A DNA stretch of 64,000 nucleotides from Methylobacterium sp. J-088. Lineage in GTDB: Bacteria > Pseudomonadota > Alphaproteobacteria > Rhizobiales > Beijerinckiaceae. Below the pieces are notes generated by a model that saw only the letters and a list, made by a program, of their open reading frames with translations, searched no databases and was not told the DNA's origin. The translations under genes were made by a program, and so were the position numbers. Positions 43,575 to 53,038 of the stretch are shown piece by piece. The stretch is taken from contig NZ_JAKSYH010000103.1 in assembly GCF_022829295.1 (NCBI RefSeq), positions 1 through 64,000 on the forward strand, written 5' to 3'. Positions within the stretch are counted from its first letter, which is position 1. Each line of letters opens with the position of its first letter.

Positions 43575-46313
43575 ATGGACGACCTGCTTCGCGAGTTCCT
43601 GACTGAGAGCGGCGAGCATCTCGACACAGTCGATGCAGAGCTCGTCCGATTTGAACAGGATCCGAATAATGAGACGATCCTTCGGAATATCTTCCGACTA
43701 GTCCATACAATCAAAGGAACGTGCGGTTTCCTAGGGCTTCCGCGCCTCGAAGCCTTGGCGCATGCGGCCGAGACCTTGATGGGCCGGTTCCGGGACGGGC
43801 TGCCCGCCACCTCCGCGTCGGTGACGCTGATCCTGCTGACCCTGGACCGGCTGAAGGAGATCCTGGCCGATCTGGAGGCCACCGGCACTGAGCCGGCGGG
43901 GTCGGACGACGACCTCATCTCCGCCCTGGAGCGCATGGCCGAGGGCTCGGCCGAGGCATTGGAGCCGGCGGCTCCCCCGCCGCGGCCCGAGCCGGTGCTG
44001 CCCGATCCGGTGGTCCGCGAACTGAAGCCTGGCGAAGTCTCCCTCGACGACCTCGAGGCCGCCTTCCTGGCGGCGCCGGGGCCGGAAGAAGCGGATTTCG
44101 CAGCGCCTCCGCCCGTGGCGGCCGCCGCCCCTGCGCCCAAACCCGCCGCTCCCGCTCCGCAGGCGAGTGCGGCACCGGTCGAGGCCGTCGAGGCCGAGCC
44201 GGTGCGCGCCGAGAAGGCTGAGGGCGGCACCGAGGGCGAGACGACCCCGGGCGAGACCACTGCGGCCGCCAAGGGCAACCAGACGATCCGGGTGAGCGTC
44301 GAGACGCTCGAGCACCTGATGACGATGGTCTCGGAGCTGGTGCTGACCCGCAATCAGCTCCTCGAGATCGCCCGCCGGCACGAGGATTCGAGTTACAAGG
44401 TGCCGTTGCAGCGGCTGTCCCACGTCACGGCCGAGCTGCAGGACGGCGTGATGAAGACCCGCATGCAGCCGATCGGCAATGCGTGGCAGAAGCTGCCGCG
44501 CGTGGTCCGCGACCTCTCGGCGGAACTCGGCAAGCAGATCGACCTCGTGATGGTCGGCGCCGAGACCGAGCTCGACCGGCAGGTCCTTGAGGTGATCAAG
44601 GACCCGCTGACCCACATGGTCCGCAACTCGGCCGATCACGGCCTCGAATCGACCGCCGAGCGCGTGGCGGCGGGCAAGCCCGCCCGCGGCACGATCCGGC
44701 TCGCCGCCTATCACGAGGGCGGCACGATCACGATCGAGATCGCCGACGACGGCAAGGGCCTCAACCTCGCGGCGATTCGCCAGAAAGCGGTACAGCGCGG
44801 GATCGCCGCCCAGGCCGACGTCGACCGGATGACCGACGCGCAGGTCGCCAAGTTCATCTTCGACGCGGGCTTCTCCACGGCGGCGGCGGTGACCTCGGTG
44901 TCGGGCCGCGGCGTCGGCATGGACGTGGTCAAGACCAACATCGAGACCATCGGCGGCCTGATCGACATCGCCACCACGGCGGGCCGGGGCACGACCTTCA
45001 CCATCAAGATCCCGCTGACGCTGGCCATCGTGGCGGCGCTGATCGTGCGGGCCGGCGAGCACCGCTTCGCCCTGCCGCAGGTGGCGGTGCTGGAGCTGGT
45101 GCGGGTCGATGCCGGGGCGCAGCGGGTCGAGCGCATCAACGGCGCGCCGGTTCTGCGCCTGCGCGAGCGGCTGCTGCCGATCGTGTCGCTCACCGGGCTG
45201 CTCGGGCAATCGCAGGCGGGCTCCGAGACGGAGCAGGCCGGCTTCGTGGTGGTCGCCCAGGTCGGGCGGGAGCGCTTCGGCATCCTCGTCGACGAGGTCT
45301 TCCACACGGAGGAGATCGTCGTGAAGCCGATGTCGGTGAAGCTTCGCCACATCCCGATGTTTGCCGGCAACACGATCCTCGGCGACGGCGCCGTGGTGCT
45401 GATCGTCGATCCGAACGGCGTCGCCCGGCAGGTGGCGCAGGGCGTTCAGGGCAGCGGCGGCCACGCCGAGACCGACGACGACGCGGCGGGCGAGGTGGTC
45501 GACAACAAGACCACGCTCCTGGTGTTCAAGGGCGGTCAGGGCAGCTTCAAGGCGGTGCCGCTGTCGCTGGTCACCCGCCTCGAGGAGATCGAGTGCGCGA
45601 AGGTCGAGTGGCTGGGCGGCCGCGCGCTGATCCAGTACCGCGGGCGCCTGATGCCGCTCGTCCCGGCGGATACGGCGATCACCATCAAGTCGGAGGGGAC
45701 CCAGGCCCTGGTGGTGTTCTCCGACGGCGAGCGCGCCATGGGGCTCGTGGTCGACGAGATCGTCGACATCGTGGAGGAGCGGCTCGACATCGAGATCGCG
45801 GCCGACCGCTCGGACCTGATCGGCTCGGCGGTGCTGCGGGGCCGGGCGACCGACATCATCAACATCGCCCACTTCCTGCCGCTGGCCTACGACGACTGGG
45901 CGCGCGGCCTGAAGCGGCCCGAGCAACTCTCCACGATCCTGCTGGTCGACGATTCAGCCTTCTTCCGCGACATGCTGACCCCGGTGCTGAAGGCGGCGGG
46001 TTATCAGGTGATCACGGCGGCGAGCGCGGAGGCGGCGCTCAACACGCTCCAGTCCGATCCGAAGATCGAGGTGGTGGTCACCGACCTGGAGATGCCGGGC
46101 CGCAGCGGCTTCGACCTCGTCGCCGCGATGCGCCGGGCCGAGCCGCGGCTCGCCGCACTCCCGGTGATCGGCCTCACCGGGGCGATCGGGGCCGACGCCG
46201 TGGAGCGGGCCCGGACCCTGGCGATCGCCGATCTCGTGGCGAAGTTCGATCGGGCCGGCCTGATCGCCGCCCTGGCCGAGCTCGGCGCCGAGACGGTCTC
46301 GAAGGCGGCCTGA
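43575..46313 (+). CDS. cheA: Chemotaxis histidine kinase CheA with C-terminal receiver
   Basis: 912 residues. The Hpt domain (1-105) has His44 in LVHTIKGTCGF. After a Pro/Ala-rich linker (about 130-225), the dimerisation domain, an ATPase with LTHMVRNSADHGLE and GRGVGMDVVKTN, a first CheW-like domain (about 480-615), a second CheW-like segment (about 645-775) and a receiver domain (about 787-905, Asp in VVVTDLEMPG) follow. The two CheW-like units plus receiver make it a hybrid CheA. It heads cheA-W-Y-B-R. Confidence 0.95.
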   Translation: MDDLLREFLTESGEHLDTVDAELVRFEQDPNNETILRNIFRLVHTIKGTCGFLGLPRLEALAHAAETLMGRFRDGLPATSASVTLILLTLDRLKEILADLEATGTEPAGSDDDLISALERMAEGSAEALEPAAPPPRPEPVLPDPVVRELKPGEVSLDDLEAAFLAAPGPEEADFAAPPPVAAAAPAPKPAAPAPQASAAPVEAVEAEPVRAEKAEGGTEGETTPGETTAAAKGNQTIRVSVETLEHLMTMVSELVLTRNQLLEIARRHEDSSYKVPLQRLSHVTAELQDGVMKTRMQPIGNAWQKLPRVVRDLSAELGKQIDLVMVGAETELDRQVLEVIKDPLTHMVRNSADHGLESTAERVAAGKPARGTIRLAAYHEGGTITIEIADDGKGLNLAAIRQKAVQRGIAAQADVDRMTDAQVAKFIFDAGFSTAAAVTSVSGRGVGMDVVKTNIETIGGLIDIATTAGRGTTFTIKIPLTLAIVAALIVRAGEHRFALPQVAVLELVRVDAGAQRVERINGAPVLRLRERLLPIVSLTGLLGQSQAGSETEQAGFVVVAQVGRERFGILVDEVFHTEEIVVKPMSVKLRHIPMFAGNTILGDGAVVLIVDPNGVARQVAQGVQGSGGHAETDDDAAGEVVDNKTTLLVFKGGQGSFKAVPLSLVTRLEEIECAKVEWLGGRALIQYRGRLMPLVPADTAITIKSEGTQALVVFSDGERAMGLVVDEIVDIVEERLDIEIAADRSDLIGSAVLRGRATDIINIAHFLPLAYDDWARGLKRPEQLSTILLVDDSAFFRDMLTPVLKAAGYQVITAASAEAALNTLQSDPKIEVVVTDLEMPGRSGFDLVAAMRRAEPRLAALPVIGLTGAIGADAVERARTLAIADLVAKFDRAGLIAALAELGAETVSKAA

Positions 46314-46374
46314 TCCCGGCGCCGCCCGCCCCACAGCGATCGCAACGATCGAAACGATCATCCGGAGAGTTCCG

Positions 46375-46899
46375 ATGCAGGCTGCCAATGCCAACGCCAC
46401 CGGCGCCCAAGCGAGCACCAACGGCGTCGAGACCGGTGCCACCAACGACTTCGTGACGGTGTTTGTCGGCGAGACCCTGTTCGGGCTGGCGATCGAGCGG
46501 GTCCACGACGTGTTCGTGCCCTCCGGGGTGACGCCGGTGCCGCTCGCGCCGGCCGAGATCGTGGGCCTCCTGAACCTGCGCGGCCGCGTGGTCACCGCCA
46601 TGAGCCTGCGCCGGCGCCTGGACCTGCCCGATGCGGAGGCGGAGGGCGAGGGCGGCAAGGCCAGTCCGAAGATGGCGATCGGCCTGGAACAGGCGGGCGA
46701 GACCTTCGCCCTCGTGGTCGACGGGGTCGGCGAGGTGCTGAAGCTCGGCGCCGATAGCCGGGAGGCGGTGCCGATCAACCTGGATCCGCGCTTCCGCAAC
46801 CTCGCCACCTGTGTCCACCGCCTCGACGGGCGCCTGCTGGTGATCCTCGACGTGGATGCCCTCCTCGGCTTCACGGCGGCCGGCGCCAAGGCGGCTTGA
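46375..46899 (+). CDS. cheW: Chemotaxis coupling protein CheW
   Basis: 174 residues. The CheW fold is shown by VFVGETLFGLAIERVHDVF, PAEIVGLLNLRGRVVTAMSLRRRL and ALVVDGVGEVLKLG. It couples chemoreceptors to CheA at the membrane array. The first roughly 20 residues are an Asn/Ala-rich extension. It follows cheA by 61 bases and precedes cheY by 11, so the five che genes look like one operon. Confidence 0.93.
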   Translation: MQAANANATGAQASTNGVETGATNDFVTVFVGETLFGLAIERVHDVFVPSGVTPVPLAPAEIVGLLNLRGRVVTAMSLRRRLDLPDAEAEGEGGKASPKMAIGLEQAGETFALVVDGVGEVLKLGADSREAVPINLDPRFRNLATCVHRLDGRLLVILDVDALLGFTAAGAKAA

Positions 46900-46910
46900 G
46901 GGAGAGCCCG

Positions 46911-47303
46911 ATGAAGGCGCCGCACGAGACCAACTGCCTGGTGGTGGACGATTCCGCGGTGATCCGGAAGGTCGCCCGGCGGATCATTGAGGACCTCGGC
47001 ATGAATGTCAGCGAGGCGGAGGACGGCAGCGCCGCCCTCGAAGCCTGCGCGGCCCATATGCCGGACGCGATCCTGCTCGATTGGAACATGCCGAACATGG
47101 ACGGCTACGCCTTCCTCCAGGCCCTGCGCCAGAGCGAGGGGGGCGAGTTCCCCAAGGTGTTGTTCTGCACCACCGAGAACGATGTCGGCGCTATCGCCCG
47201 GGCCCTCCGGGCGGGGGCGGACGAATACATCATGAAGCCGTTCGACCGCGATATCCTGACGGCCAAGCTCGAGCAGGTCGGGCTCGTCGCCGACGCGGCC
47301 TGA
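46911..47303 (+). CDS. cheY: Response regulator CheY
   Basis: 130 residues, a single receiver domain. Acidic pair in CLVVDDSAVIRK, phosphorylated Asp in AILLDWNMPNMDGYAF, Thr in LFCTTENDVG and the Lys in EYIMKPFDRD are all present. It is phosphorylated by CheA and signals to the flagellar motor or acts as a phosphate sink. The ATG at 46911 has GGGAGAG upstream. Confidence 0.93.
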   Translation: MKAPHETNCLVVDDSAVIRKVARRIIEDLGMNVSEAEDGSAALEACAAHMPDAILLDWNMPNMDGYAFLQALRQSEGGEFPKVLFCTTENDVGAIARALRAGADEYIMKPFDRDILTAKLEQVGLVADAA

Positions 47304-47356
47304 TCGTTTCGCGCCCCTTTACGCACATCCGCGCCCCCGTATCCGAGGCACGCATC

Positions 47357-48550
47357 ATGGCCCTGAGTCCCGCGGTTGCACCGCCCCGGAGCCCGCCCAC
47401 CCAGAGCACGTCCGGGGCCGCCGCGATCCGGGTTCTGGTCGCCGACGATTCCGCCGTGGTGCGCGGCCTCGTGGCCCGCTGGATCGGCGAGGCCGGCTTC
47501 AGGCTGGTCGGCACCGCCTCCAACGGGCGGATCGCCATCGAAATGATGGCCAAGCACGATCCGGACGTGGTCCTGCTCGACATCGAGATGCCGGAACTCG
47601 ACGGCACGACCGCGCTACCGCGCATGCTGGCCATGAGCCCAAGCGTGCAGGTCGTCATGATGTCGACGCTGACCACGCGCAACGCCGACATCTCGCTGAA
47701 ATGCCTCGCCCTCGGGGCGGTGGACTACATCGCCAAGCCCGAGAGCAGCCGCGGCGTCACCACCTCGGACGTGTTCCGGGCCGAGCTGATCGAGCGCGTG
47801 CGCGTGTTCGGTGCGGCCCGGGCCCGGATCCGGCGCCCGGCCTCCGCCCTCGCGCCGGCGGCCCATCCGGCGCCCGCCTCCCCCGTGGCGGCGCATGCGG
47901 CCCCAGCCGCGCCGCGCGCGCCGACACCTTTCACCCTGCGGCCGAAGGTTCGCAGCCGCACGGCGCCCCGCGCCCTGCTGATCGGCTCCTCCACGGGCGG
48001 GCCCCGGGCGGTGGGCGAGATGCTGGAAGGGATCGGCGCGGCGACGCTCCGACGCCTGCCGGTTCTGATCGTGCAGCACATGCCGCCGATCTTCACCGCG
48101 GTGTTCGCCGAGCACCTGACGACCCGCACCGGAATCCAGGCCGCCGAGGGCAAGCCCGACGAGCGGGTCGAGCCCGGCCGGATCTATGTCGCCCCGGGCG
48201 GCCGCCACATGGGCCTCGTGGCGGGCCCGAACGGACCCATCATCAAGCTGACCGACGGGCCGCCGGTGAATTTCTGCCGGCCGGCGGTCGACGTTCTGTT
48301 CAAGGACGCGGCGGTCCTGTTCGGCGCCGCCACCGTCACCGTGATCCTCACCGGCATGGGCTCGGACGGCACCAACGGTGCCCGGGCGCTCACCGACGCC
48401 GGCGGCCCGGTCCTGGCCCAGGACGAGGCGACCAGCACGGTCTGGGGGATGCCGGGCAGCGTCGCCCGGGCCGGCCTCGCCGAGGCGGTCCTGCCGCTGC
48501 CGGACCTCGCGACGGCTCTGCGCGCCATGATCACGGGTCAGCCGGCATGA
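47357..48550 (+). CDS. cheB: Chemotaxis protein-glutamate methylesterase CheB
   Basis: 397 residues. An N-terminal receiver (Asp in VVLLDIEMPELDG, about residue 75) and an Ala/Pro-rich linker (about 150-195) lead to the methylesterase domain with the catalytic triad: Ser in IGSSTGGPRAV, His in IVQHMPPIF and Asp in GMGSDGTNGA. It removes methyl groups from chemoreceptors for adaptation. Its stop overlaps the cheR start (ATGA). Confidence 0.93.
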   Translation: MALSPAVAPPRSPPTQSTSGAAAIRVLVADDSAVVRGLVARWIGEAGFRLVGTASNGRIAIEMMAKHDPDVVLLDIEMPELDGTTALPRMLAMSPSVQVVMMSTLTTRNADISLKCLALGAVDYIAKPESSRGVTTSDVFRAELIERVRVFGAARARIRRPASALAPAAHPAPASPVAAHAAPAAPRAPTPFTLRPKVRSRTAPRALLIGSSTGGPRAVGEMLEGIGAATLRRLPVLIVQHMPPIFTAVFAEHLTTRTGIQAAEGKPDERVEPGRIYVAPGGRHMGLVAGPNGPIIKLTDGPPVNFCRPAVDVLFKDAAVLFGAATVTVILTGMGSDGTNGARALTDAGGPVLAQDEATSTVWGMPGSVARAGLAEAVLPLPDLATALRAMITGQPA

Positions 48551-49413
48551 CCGAACTCGAATTCGAATTCCTGCGCGGCTTCCTCAAGCAGCGCTCCGGC
48601 CTCGCGCTGACCGCCGAGAAGCGCTACCTCGTGGAGAGCCGGCTGACCCCGATCTGCCGCCGCTGCGGGCTCGGAAGCCTTGGCGAGCTGATCAGCGCGC
48701 TCAAGCTTGGCCGGAATGGGGCGCTGGAGCGGAGCGTGGTCGAGGCGATGACCACGAACGAGACCTTCTTCTTCCGCGACCGGATCCCGTTCGACCTGTT
48801 CCGCGACACGCTGCTGCCGGAGGCGCTGATCCGCAATGCCAGCCGCCGCCGGCTTCGGATCTGGTGCGCGGCCTCCTCCACGGGCCAGGAGCCGTACTCG
48901 CTCGCCATGCTGCTGCAGGAGGCGGCGCCCCGGATGCCGGGCTGGCAGGTCGAGATCGTGGCCACCGATATTTCCACCGAGGTGATCGAGAAGGCCAAGG
49001 CCGGGCTCTACAGCCATTTCGAGGTCCAGCGCGGCCTGCCGGTGCAGTGGCTGATCAAGTACTTCAATCAGGTCGGCGAGCAGTGGCAGATCGCCCAGAG
49101 TTTGCGCAATATGGTGGATTACCGCCAGCTCAACCTGCTGCAAAGCTTCACGATGTTCGGCCAGTTCGACATCATCTACTGTCGCAACGTGCTGATCTAC
49201 TTCGACGCGCCGACGAAATCGGACGTGCTGGCGCGGCTCGCCGCCCAGCTCGCGCCGGAGGGGGCTCTGCTTCTGGGCGCGGCCGAGACGGTGATCGGGC
49301 TGACCGACCGGCTCGCGCCCCATCCGAAGCATCGCGGCCTGTACACGCACGCCGCGCCGGCGGTGCGCCTGGGCGAGACGGCGGCGCCGCTGCGCGTGGC
49401 CGCAGGCGTCTGA
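48547..49413 (+). CDS. cheR: Chemoreceptor glutamate methyltransferase CheR
   Basis: 288 residues. An N-terminal helical CheR_N domain is followed by the SAM-binding domain with RIWCAASSTGQEPYSLAML, VATDIST and DIIYCRNVLIYFD. It methylates chemoreceptors and opposes CheB. The four-base overlap with cheB implies translational coupling. Last gene of the chemotaxis operon; the next gene starts 33 bases later. Confidence 0.93.
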   Translation: MTELEFEFLRGFLKQRSGLALTAEKRYLVESRLTPICRRCGLGSLGELISALKLGRNGALERSVVEAMTTNETFFFRDRIPFDLFRDTLLPEALIRNASRRRLRIWCAASSTGQEPYSLAMLLQEAAPRMPGWQVEIVATDISTEVIEKAKAGLYSHFEVQRGLPVQWLIKYFNQVGEQWQIAQSLRNMVDYRQLNLLQSFTMFGQFDIIYCRNVLIYFDAPTKSDVLARLAAQLAPEGALLLGAAETVIGLTDRLAPHPKHRGLYTHAAPAVRLGETAAPLRVAAGV

Positions 49414-49445
49414 CGAACCGCAGACGATCACGATCGGACGACGAC

Positions 49446-50882
49446 GTGGACGGTCATAGGTTGCTTGCGCGGCTGCTGCTTCTGCTTGCCGGTTCGGTCC
49501 TGACCTGCGTGTCGACCGCATCGGCGATGGAGTGCGCGCGGGTTTCGACTGCGGTCGAGGCGATCATCTGCGCGGATCCGGGACTGGCGGAGGCCGCTCG
49601 ACGGCTCAACGCGGCGTACAAGCGCGCGGTCTCGGTCCGCGACGATCACAAGCGGATCACGGAGGATCAGCGCTTCTGGCTCAAGGCGACGCGTGATCGC
49701 TGTCGCGATGCGGCCTGCCTCGAAGAGGCCTATCGGGAGAGGCTGGCCCGCATCAAGAGCACGGTCGCGTGCGCCAATCCTGCCGATCCGAAACCTGCCG
49801 ATCCGAAGCCTGCCGATCCGTTCGAGGCGTTGACCTGCTCGGCCAACAATGCGGCGGATCTCGGACGGCTGGTCGCCACCCGGATGAATGCGTGGCGCCC
49901 CTACCTGACCCTCTTGAACGATTTTCCCCGCGACGCCGCCGAGGCCGAACGACAATGGGATGCGGTCGTCAAGGCGAACGCAGCCGATCCCGGTCCCCAT
50001 TGCCGAACGCTCGATTGCAAGTGCGCCGAGGCGGCCAGAAGGCTGGAAGAGGTCACCTTTCCAAAGGACGTCGTCGAGCGGTTTCTCGCTTGGCTCAATG
50101 GGAGCGGCCGCCGCTCGCCGTTCCTTGATCCCGACCTCTGGGTGCTGGATGCATCCCGCGCCGAACCGCTCTGGGCCCGGAGGAACGGCCAGATCGTCTA
50201 TTGCGGCGATCTGGCGGATTGGCTGCGCTCGGAGATCTTCGAGCGGCCGAAGGGCCGGCCGCCCTTCCTCGACCGGCGACTGACGGCGGCCGAGGCCTTC
50301 AACCTGCGCTGGATGGTGGCGCCGGTCGATCCCGCAGCGACACCCAAGGATGAGGCGATCGCCGGCCTCACGATCTCGGCGATGGACAGTGTCCGGATCG
50401 ACGCGGGCGGCTCCGCGAAATGCAGCGCCAACCCGCTGACCGGCGCGGTCTGGGTCCGGACGGCGTTTCCGTCGCCGGGTGAAAGCGCCTACGAAGGGCG
50501 CTCGTTCAGGATCGTCACCCTGCGGCCGAAGCCGGTGGAGCGGCAGACGCCGGCCTGCGCCCTGGACGACGGCGAGCCCGACCCGTTCTTCGGCGGGTCG
50601 ACCTATACGTCCGATATCGTGATCGCCGACATCCTCGGTGGGCCCTTCATTCGACCGGATGGGGATTTCTGGCTGAAGCTCGACACCGATCGATGGCTGC
50701 GGTTCCGCCGCGACATGACCAGCGACGCGAGACCGGCCGCCCCCCGATTCCTCATCCTCTCCAAGGAGGCGTTCGACACGCTCGCTACGCGGAGCACGAC
50801 ATTCGGACAGTTGGCCGAGGCGCTCCGGGCGCGCGTCCCGGCCGGTTCCGGGCCGGAGGCGGGAAAGGCCGCCACGCCCTGA
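49446..50882 (+). CDS. LprI-domain secreted protein
   Basis: 478 residues from a GTG. A signal peptide (LLARLLLLLAGSVLTCVSTASA) leads to an LprI-like domain (ECARVSTAVEAIICADPGLAEAARRLNAAYK with LKATRDRC and CLEEAYRERLARI). Then come a short PADPK repeat and a long unassigned C-terminal domain with several cysteines. LprI domains inhibit lysozyme in mycobacteria; function here is uncertain. It follows the che operon closely but has no evident link. Confidence 0.7.
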   Translation: MDGHRLLARLLLLLAGSVLTCVSTASAMECARVSTAVEAIICADPGLAEAARRLNAAYKRAVSVRDDHKRITEDQRFWLKATRDRCRDAACLEEAYRERLARIKSTVACANPADPKPADPKPADPFEALTCSANNAADLGRLVATRMNAWRPYLTLLNDFPRDAAEAERQWDAVVKANAADPGPHCRTLDCKCAEAARRLEEVTFPKDVVERFLAWLNGSGRRSPFLDPDLWVLDASRAEPLWARRNGQIVYCGDLADWLRSEIFERPKGRPPFLDRRLTAAEAFNLRWMVAPVDPAATPKDEAIAGLTISAMDSVRIDAGGSAKCSANPLTGAVWVRTAFPSPGESAYEGRSFRIVTLRPKPVERQTPACALDDGEPDPFFGGSTYTSDIVIADILGGPFIRPDGDFWLKLDTDRWLRFRRDMTSDARPAAPRFLILSKEAFDTLATRSTTFGQLAEALRARVPAGSGPEAGKAATP

Positions 50883-51092
50883 GTGAATCCTGTCGGCAGG
50901 GCCTGTTCGATCGATCCGCCGAGCCGAACGCATCGCGCTTTTCCAATGGAGCGGTCGAAACCGCTCCGGACGATGTCACAACCACCTCAATTGCAGATTC
51001 GCCGGGAAACGCATCCTTAAGGACTACGTGGGTAAATTGCACACGGACCCGCCGCCGGTCGACTCCGGCAGTTCCGTGCCCCGAGCGTTTCC

Positions 51093-51704
51093 ATGAGCAG
51101 CATCAGTTCCACCACGGCGTCGCAGCTCTACGCGCCGCGACGGTCGACCCAGGACAGCCCGCAGACGCGGATGGCCGACACGATCAGCAGCGCGCTGTCG
51201 GCCGGCACCCTCAGCAGCACCGACGCCACTGCCCTGACCAGCGCCCTGTCGTCGATCGACTCCGGCCTGTCGGCGGACCGCGCGAACGTCAGCAGCGGCA
51301 CCGAGGCCAAGCTCGACCCGTCCTCCATGAAGGACCGGGTCGACAGCCTGATCGCCGATCAGGTCAGCAGCGGCAGCCTGACCGACGATCAGGCCACCGA
51401 GCTGAAGACCCTGTTCGCCAGCCACGGCCGGAGCACCCAGACCGCCGACGCAGCGGATGGCGGCGTCTCGGGTGCGGGCGGCCCGCCGCCGGGACCCCCG
51501 CCGGGCTCGCCGCCCCCCGACGCCGCCTCCGGCAGCGGCACCTCCGGTTCGTCGAGCAGCGCCGACACGTCGTCGACCAACGATCTCCTGGCCGGCTTCC
51601 TCCAGCAACTCCAGAACAGCCAGTCGCCCAGCGTCGGCTACGGGGCGAGCGGCAGCAGCGGCAGCTCCCGCATCTCGGCCCTGCTGGTCGACTTCCGGAG
51701 CTGA
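51093..51704 (+). CDS. Ser/Thr-rich low-complexity protein
   Basis: 203 residues. Ser, Thr, Asp and Ala dominate. Two similar helical segments (TRMADTISSALSAGTLSSTD and DRVDSLIADQVSSGSLTDDQ) look like an internal duplication, followed by a Gly/Pro linker (GGPPPGPPPGSPPP) and a C-terminal helix (NDLLAGFLQQLQN). No signal peptide is evident. Such proteins occur widely in rhizobia without known function. Confidence 0.6.
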   Translation: MSSISSTTASQLYAPRRSTQDSPQTRMADTISSALSAGTLSSTDATALTSALSSIDSGLSADRANVSSGTEAKLDPSSMKDRVDSLIADQVSSGSLTDDQATELKTLFASHGRSTQTADAADGGVSGAGGPPPGPPPGSPPPDAASGSGTSGSSSSADTSSTNDLLAGFLQQLQNSQSPSVGYGASGSSGSSRISALLVDFRS

Positions 51705-51837
51705 CGCGGTCGCCTCCCGGCGCTGCGCCCATCGTCCGGCGCATCGCCCGCCTGCGCCGGGCGGGGTCGACCGGGGCCTCGCGCCGCGGCATCGTCCACC
51801 CGCATTCGCGAGGCCGGGGACGGCCGGGAGGCTCGGC

Positions 51838-52860
51838 ATGGCGGCAGGGATGATGGCGGAACGCGGGCTGCCCAAGGTCGCCTTCATCGGGACCGGCGGC
51901 ACGATCGCGTCCCTCGGGCGCGACGCCCTCGACATCCTCGACTACGGTGCCACCGGCCGGCGCCTGGAGGCCGGCGGCATCCTGGCGGCGGTCCCGGAGC
52001 TGGCAAGCGTGGCCGCGATGGTGCCGGTCCCGTTCCAGGCGGTGCCGAGCCCGGCGATCGGCTTCGCCGAATGGCGCGCCCTCGTCGGCCTGTGCGCGCG
52101 CCTTGCGGCCGATCACCCGGACCTCGCCGGCATCGTCATCGGCCACGGCACCGCCACCCTGGAGGAGACCGCCTACGCACTCAGCCTCACCCTGACGGTC
52201 GACCTGCCGGTGGTGCTGGTGGGCTCGCAGCGCCCGATGAGCGCGCTGTCGACCGATGCCAAGCTCAACCTCGTGGCGGCGGTGCGCACCGCGGCGGCGC
52301 CCGAATCCCGCGGACGCGGCGTCCTCGTGGTGCTCAATGACGAGATCCAGGCGGCCCGCGAGGTGACCAAGACCTCGGTGGCCCGGCTCCAGACCTTCCG
52401 GACGCCGGATTTCGGGGTGCTCGGCCAGGTCGACGGCGATCATGTCCGGTACTACCGGCGCTCCGAGCGCGCGCACGCGCCGGGCACGCCCTTCGACATC
52501 CGGGATCTGACCGCGCTGCCGCGGGTCGACATCGCCTATGGCTACGCCGATGCCGACGGCACCGCCGTGCGGGCGTTCCGGGCCGCGGGGGCACGGGGCC
52601 TCGTCGCGGCGGGGCTCGCCCCGGGCATGGTCCCGCCCGGCGAGGCCGAGGCCCTGGAGGCTGCGGCCGCTGCCGGGATCGTTGTGGTGATGTCGACCCG
52701 GGCCGGGAGCGGCGTGGTGCCCCTGTCCACCCGCTTGCGCGAGCGTGGCATCCTCAGCGCCGACAATCTGACCCCGCAGAAGGCCCGGATCCTCCTCGCC
52801 CTGGCGCTGACCGTCACGGCGGAGCCGGAGGCCGTGGCGCGCCTGTTCGCTACGTACTGA
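51838..52860 (+). CDS. L-asparaginase family protein
   Basis: 340 residues. The two catalytic Thr motifs of type I/II asparaginases are present: KVAFIGTGGTIAS near the N-terminus and GIVIGHGTATLEETAY (HGTxT). It hydrolyses asparagine or a related amide to aspartate and ammonia. There is no signal peptide, suggesting a cytoplasmic enzyme. The ATG at 51838 has GGGAGG six bases upstream. Confidence 0.88.
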   Translation: MAAGMMAERGLPKVAFIGTGGTIASLGRDALDILDYGATGRRLEAGGILAAVPELASVAAMVPVPFQAVPSPAIGFAEWRALVGLCARLAADHPDLAGIVIGHGTATLEETAYALSLTLTVDLPVVLVGSQRPMSALSTDAKLNLVAAVRTAAAPESRGRGVLVVLNDEIQAAREVTKTSVARLQTFRTPDFGVLGQVDGDHVRYYRRSERAHAPGTPFDIRDLTALPRVDIAYGYADADGTAVRAFRAAGARGLVAAGLAPGMVPPGEAEALEAAAAAGIVVVMSTRAGSGVVPLSTRLRERGILSADNLTPQKARILLALALTVTAEPEAVARLFATY

Positions 52861-52908
52861 AAGCCTGCTCTGCTCGGGATTCCACAGGGCCAGCCCTTTG
52901 GCGGGTTC

Positions 52909-52988
52909 TCAGGGCAGAGCCCTGAGATCTGGCCCCGAGATGTTCACCAGGGCTCTGCCCTGGACCCGCGAAAGGTCCCGACCTTTCG
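52909..52988. repeat. Tandem hairpin (REP-like) element
   Basis: Three perfect inverted repeats occur in a row: TCAGGGCAGAGCCCTGA (52909-52925), CCAGGGCTCTGCCCTGG (52947-52963) and CGAAAGGTC/GACCTTTCG (52969-52988). The GGGCTCTGCCC core resembles dispersed intergenic repeats of methylobacteria. It could also terminate asparaginase transcription. Confidence 0.6.
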
Positions 52989-53038
52989 AAACCAGGACTC
53001 GATCCCATCAAACAGGCTCTGAGAGTTTGTCGCGACCG

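Noticed and set aside
43731..45926. 731-codon open frame opposite cheA
   Set aside because: His/Asp/Arg-rich antisense shadow of cheA; no ribosome-binding site or motif.
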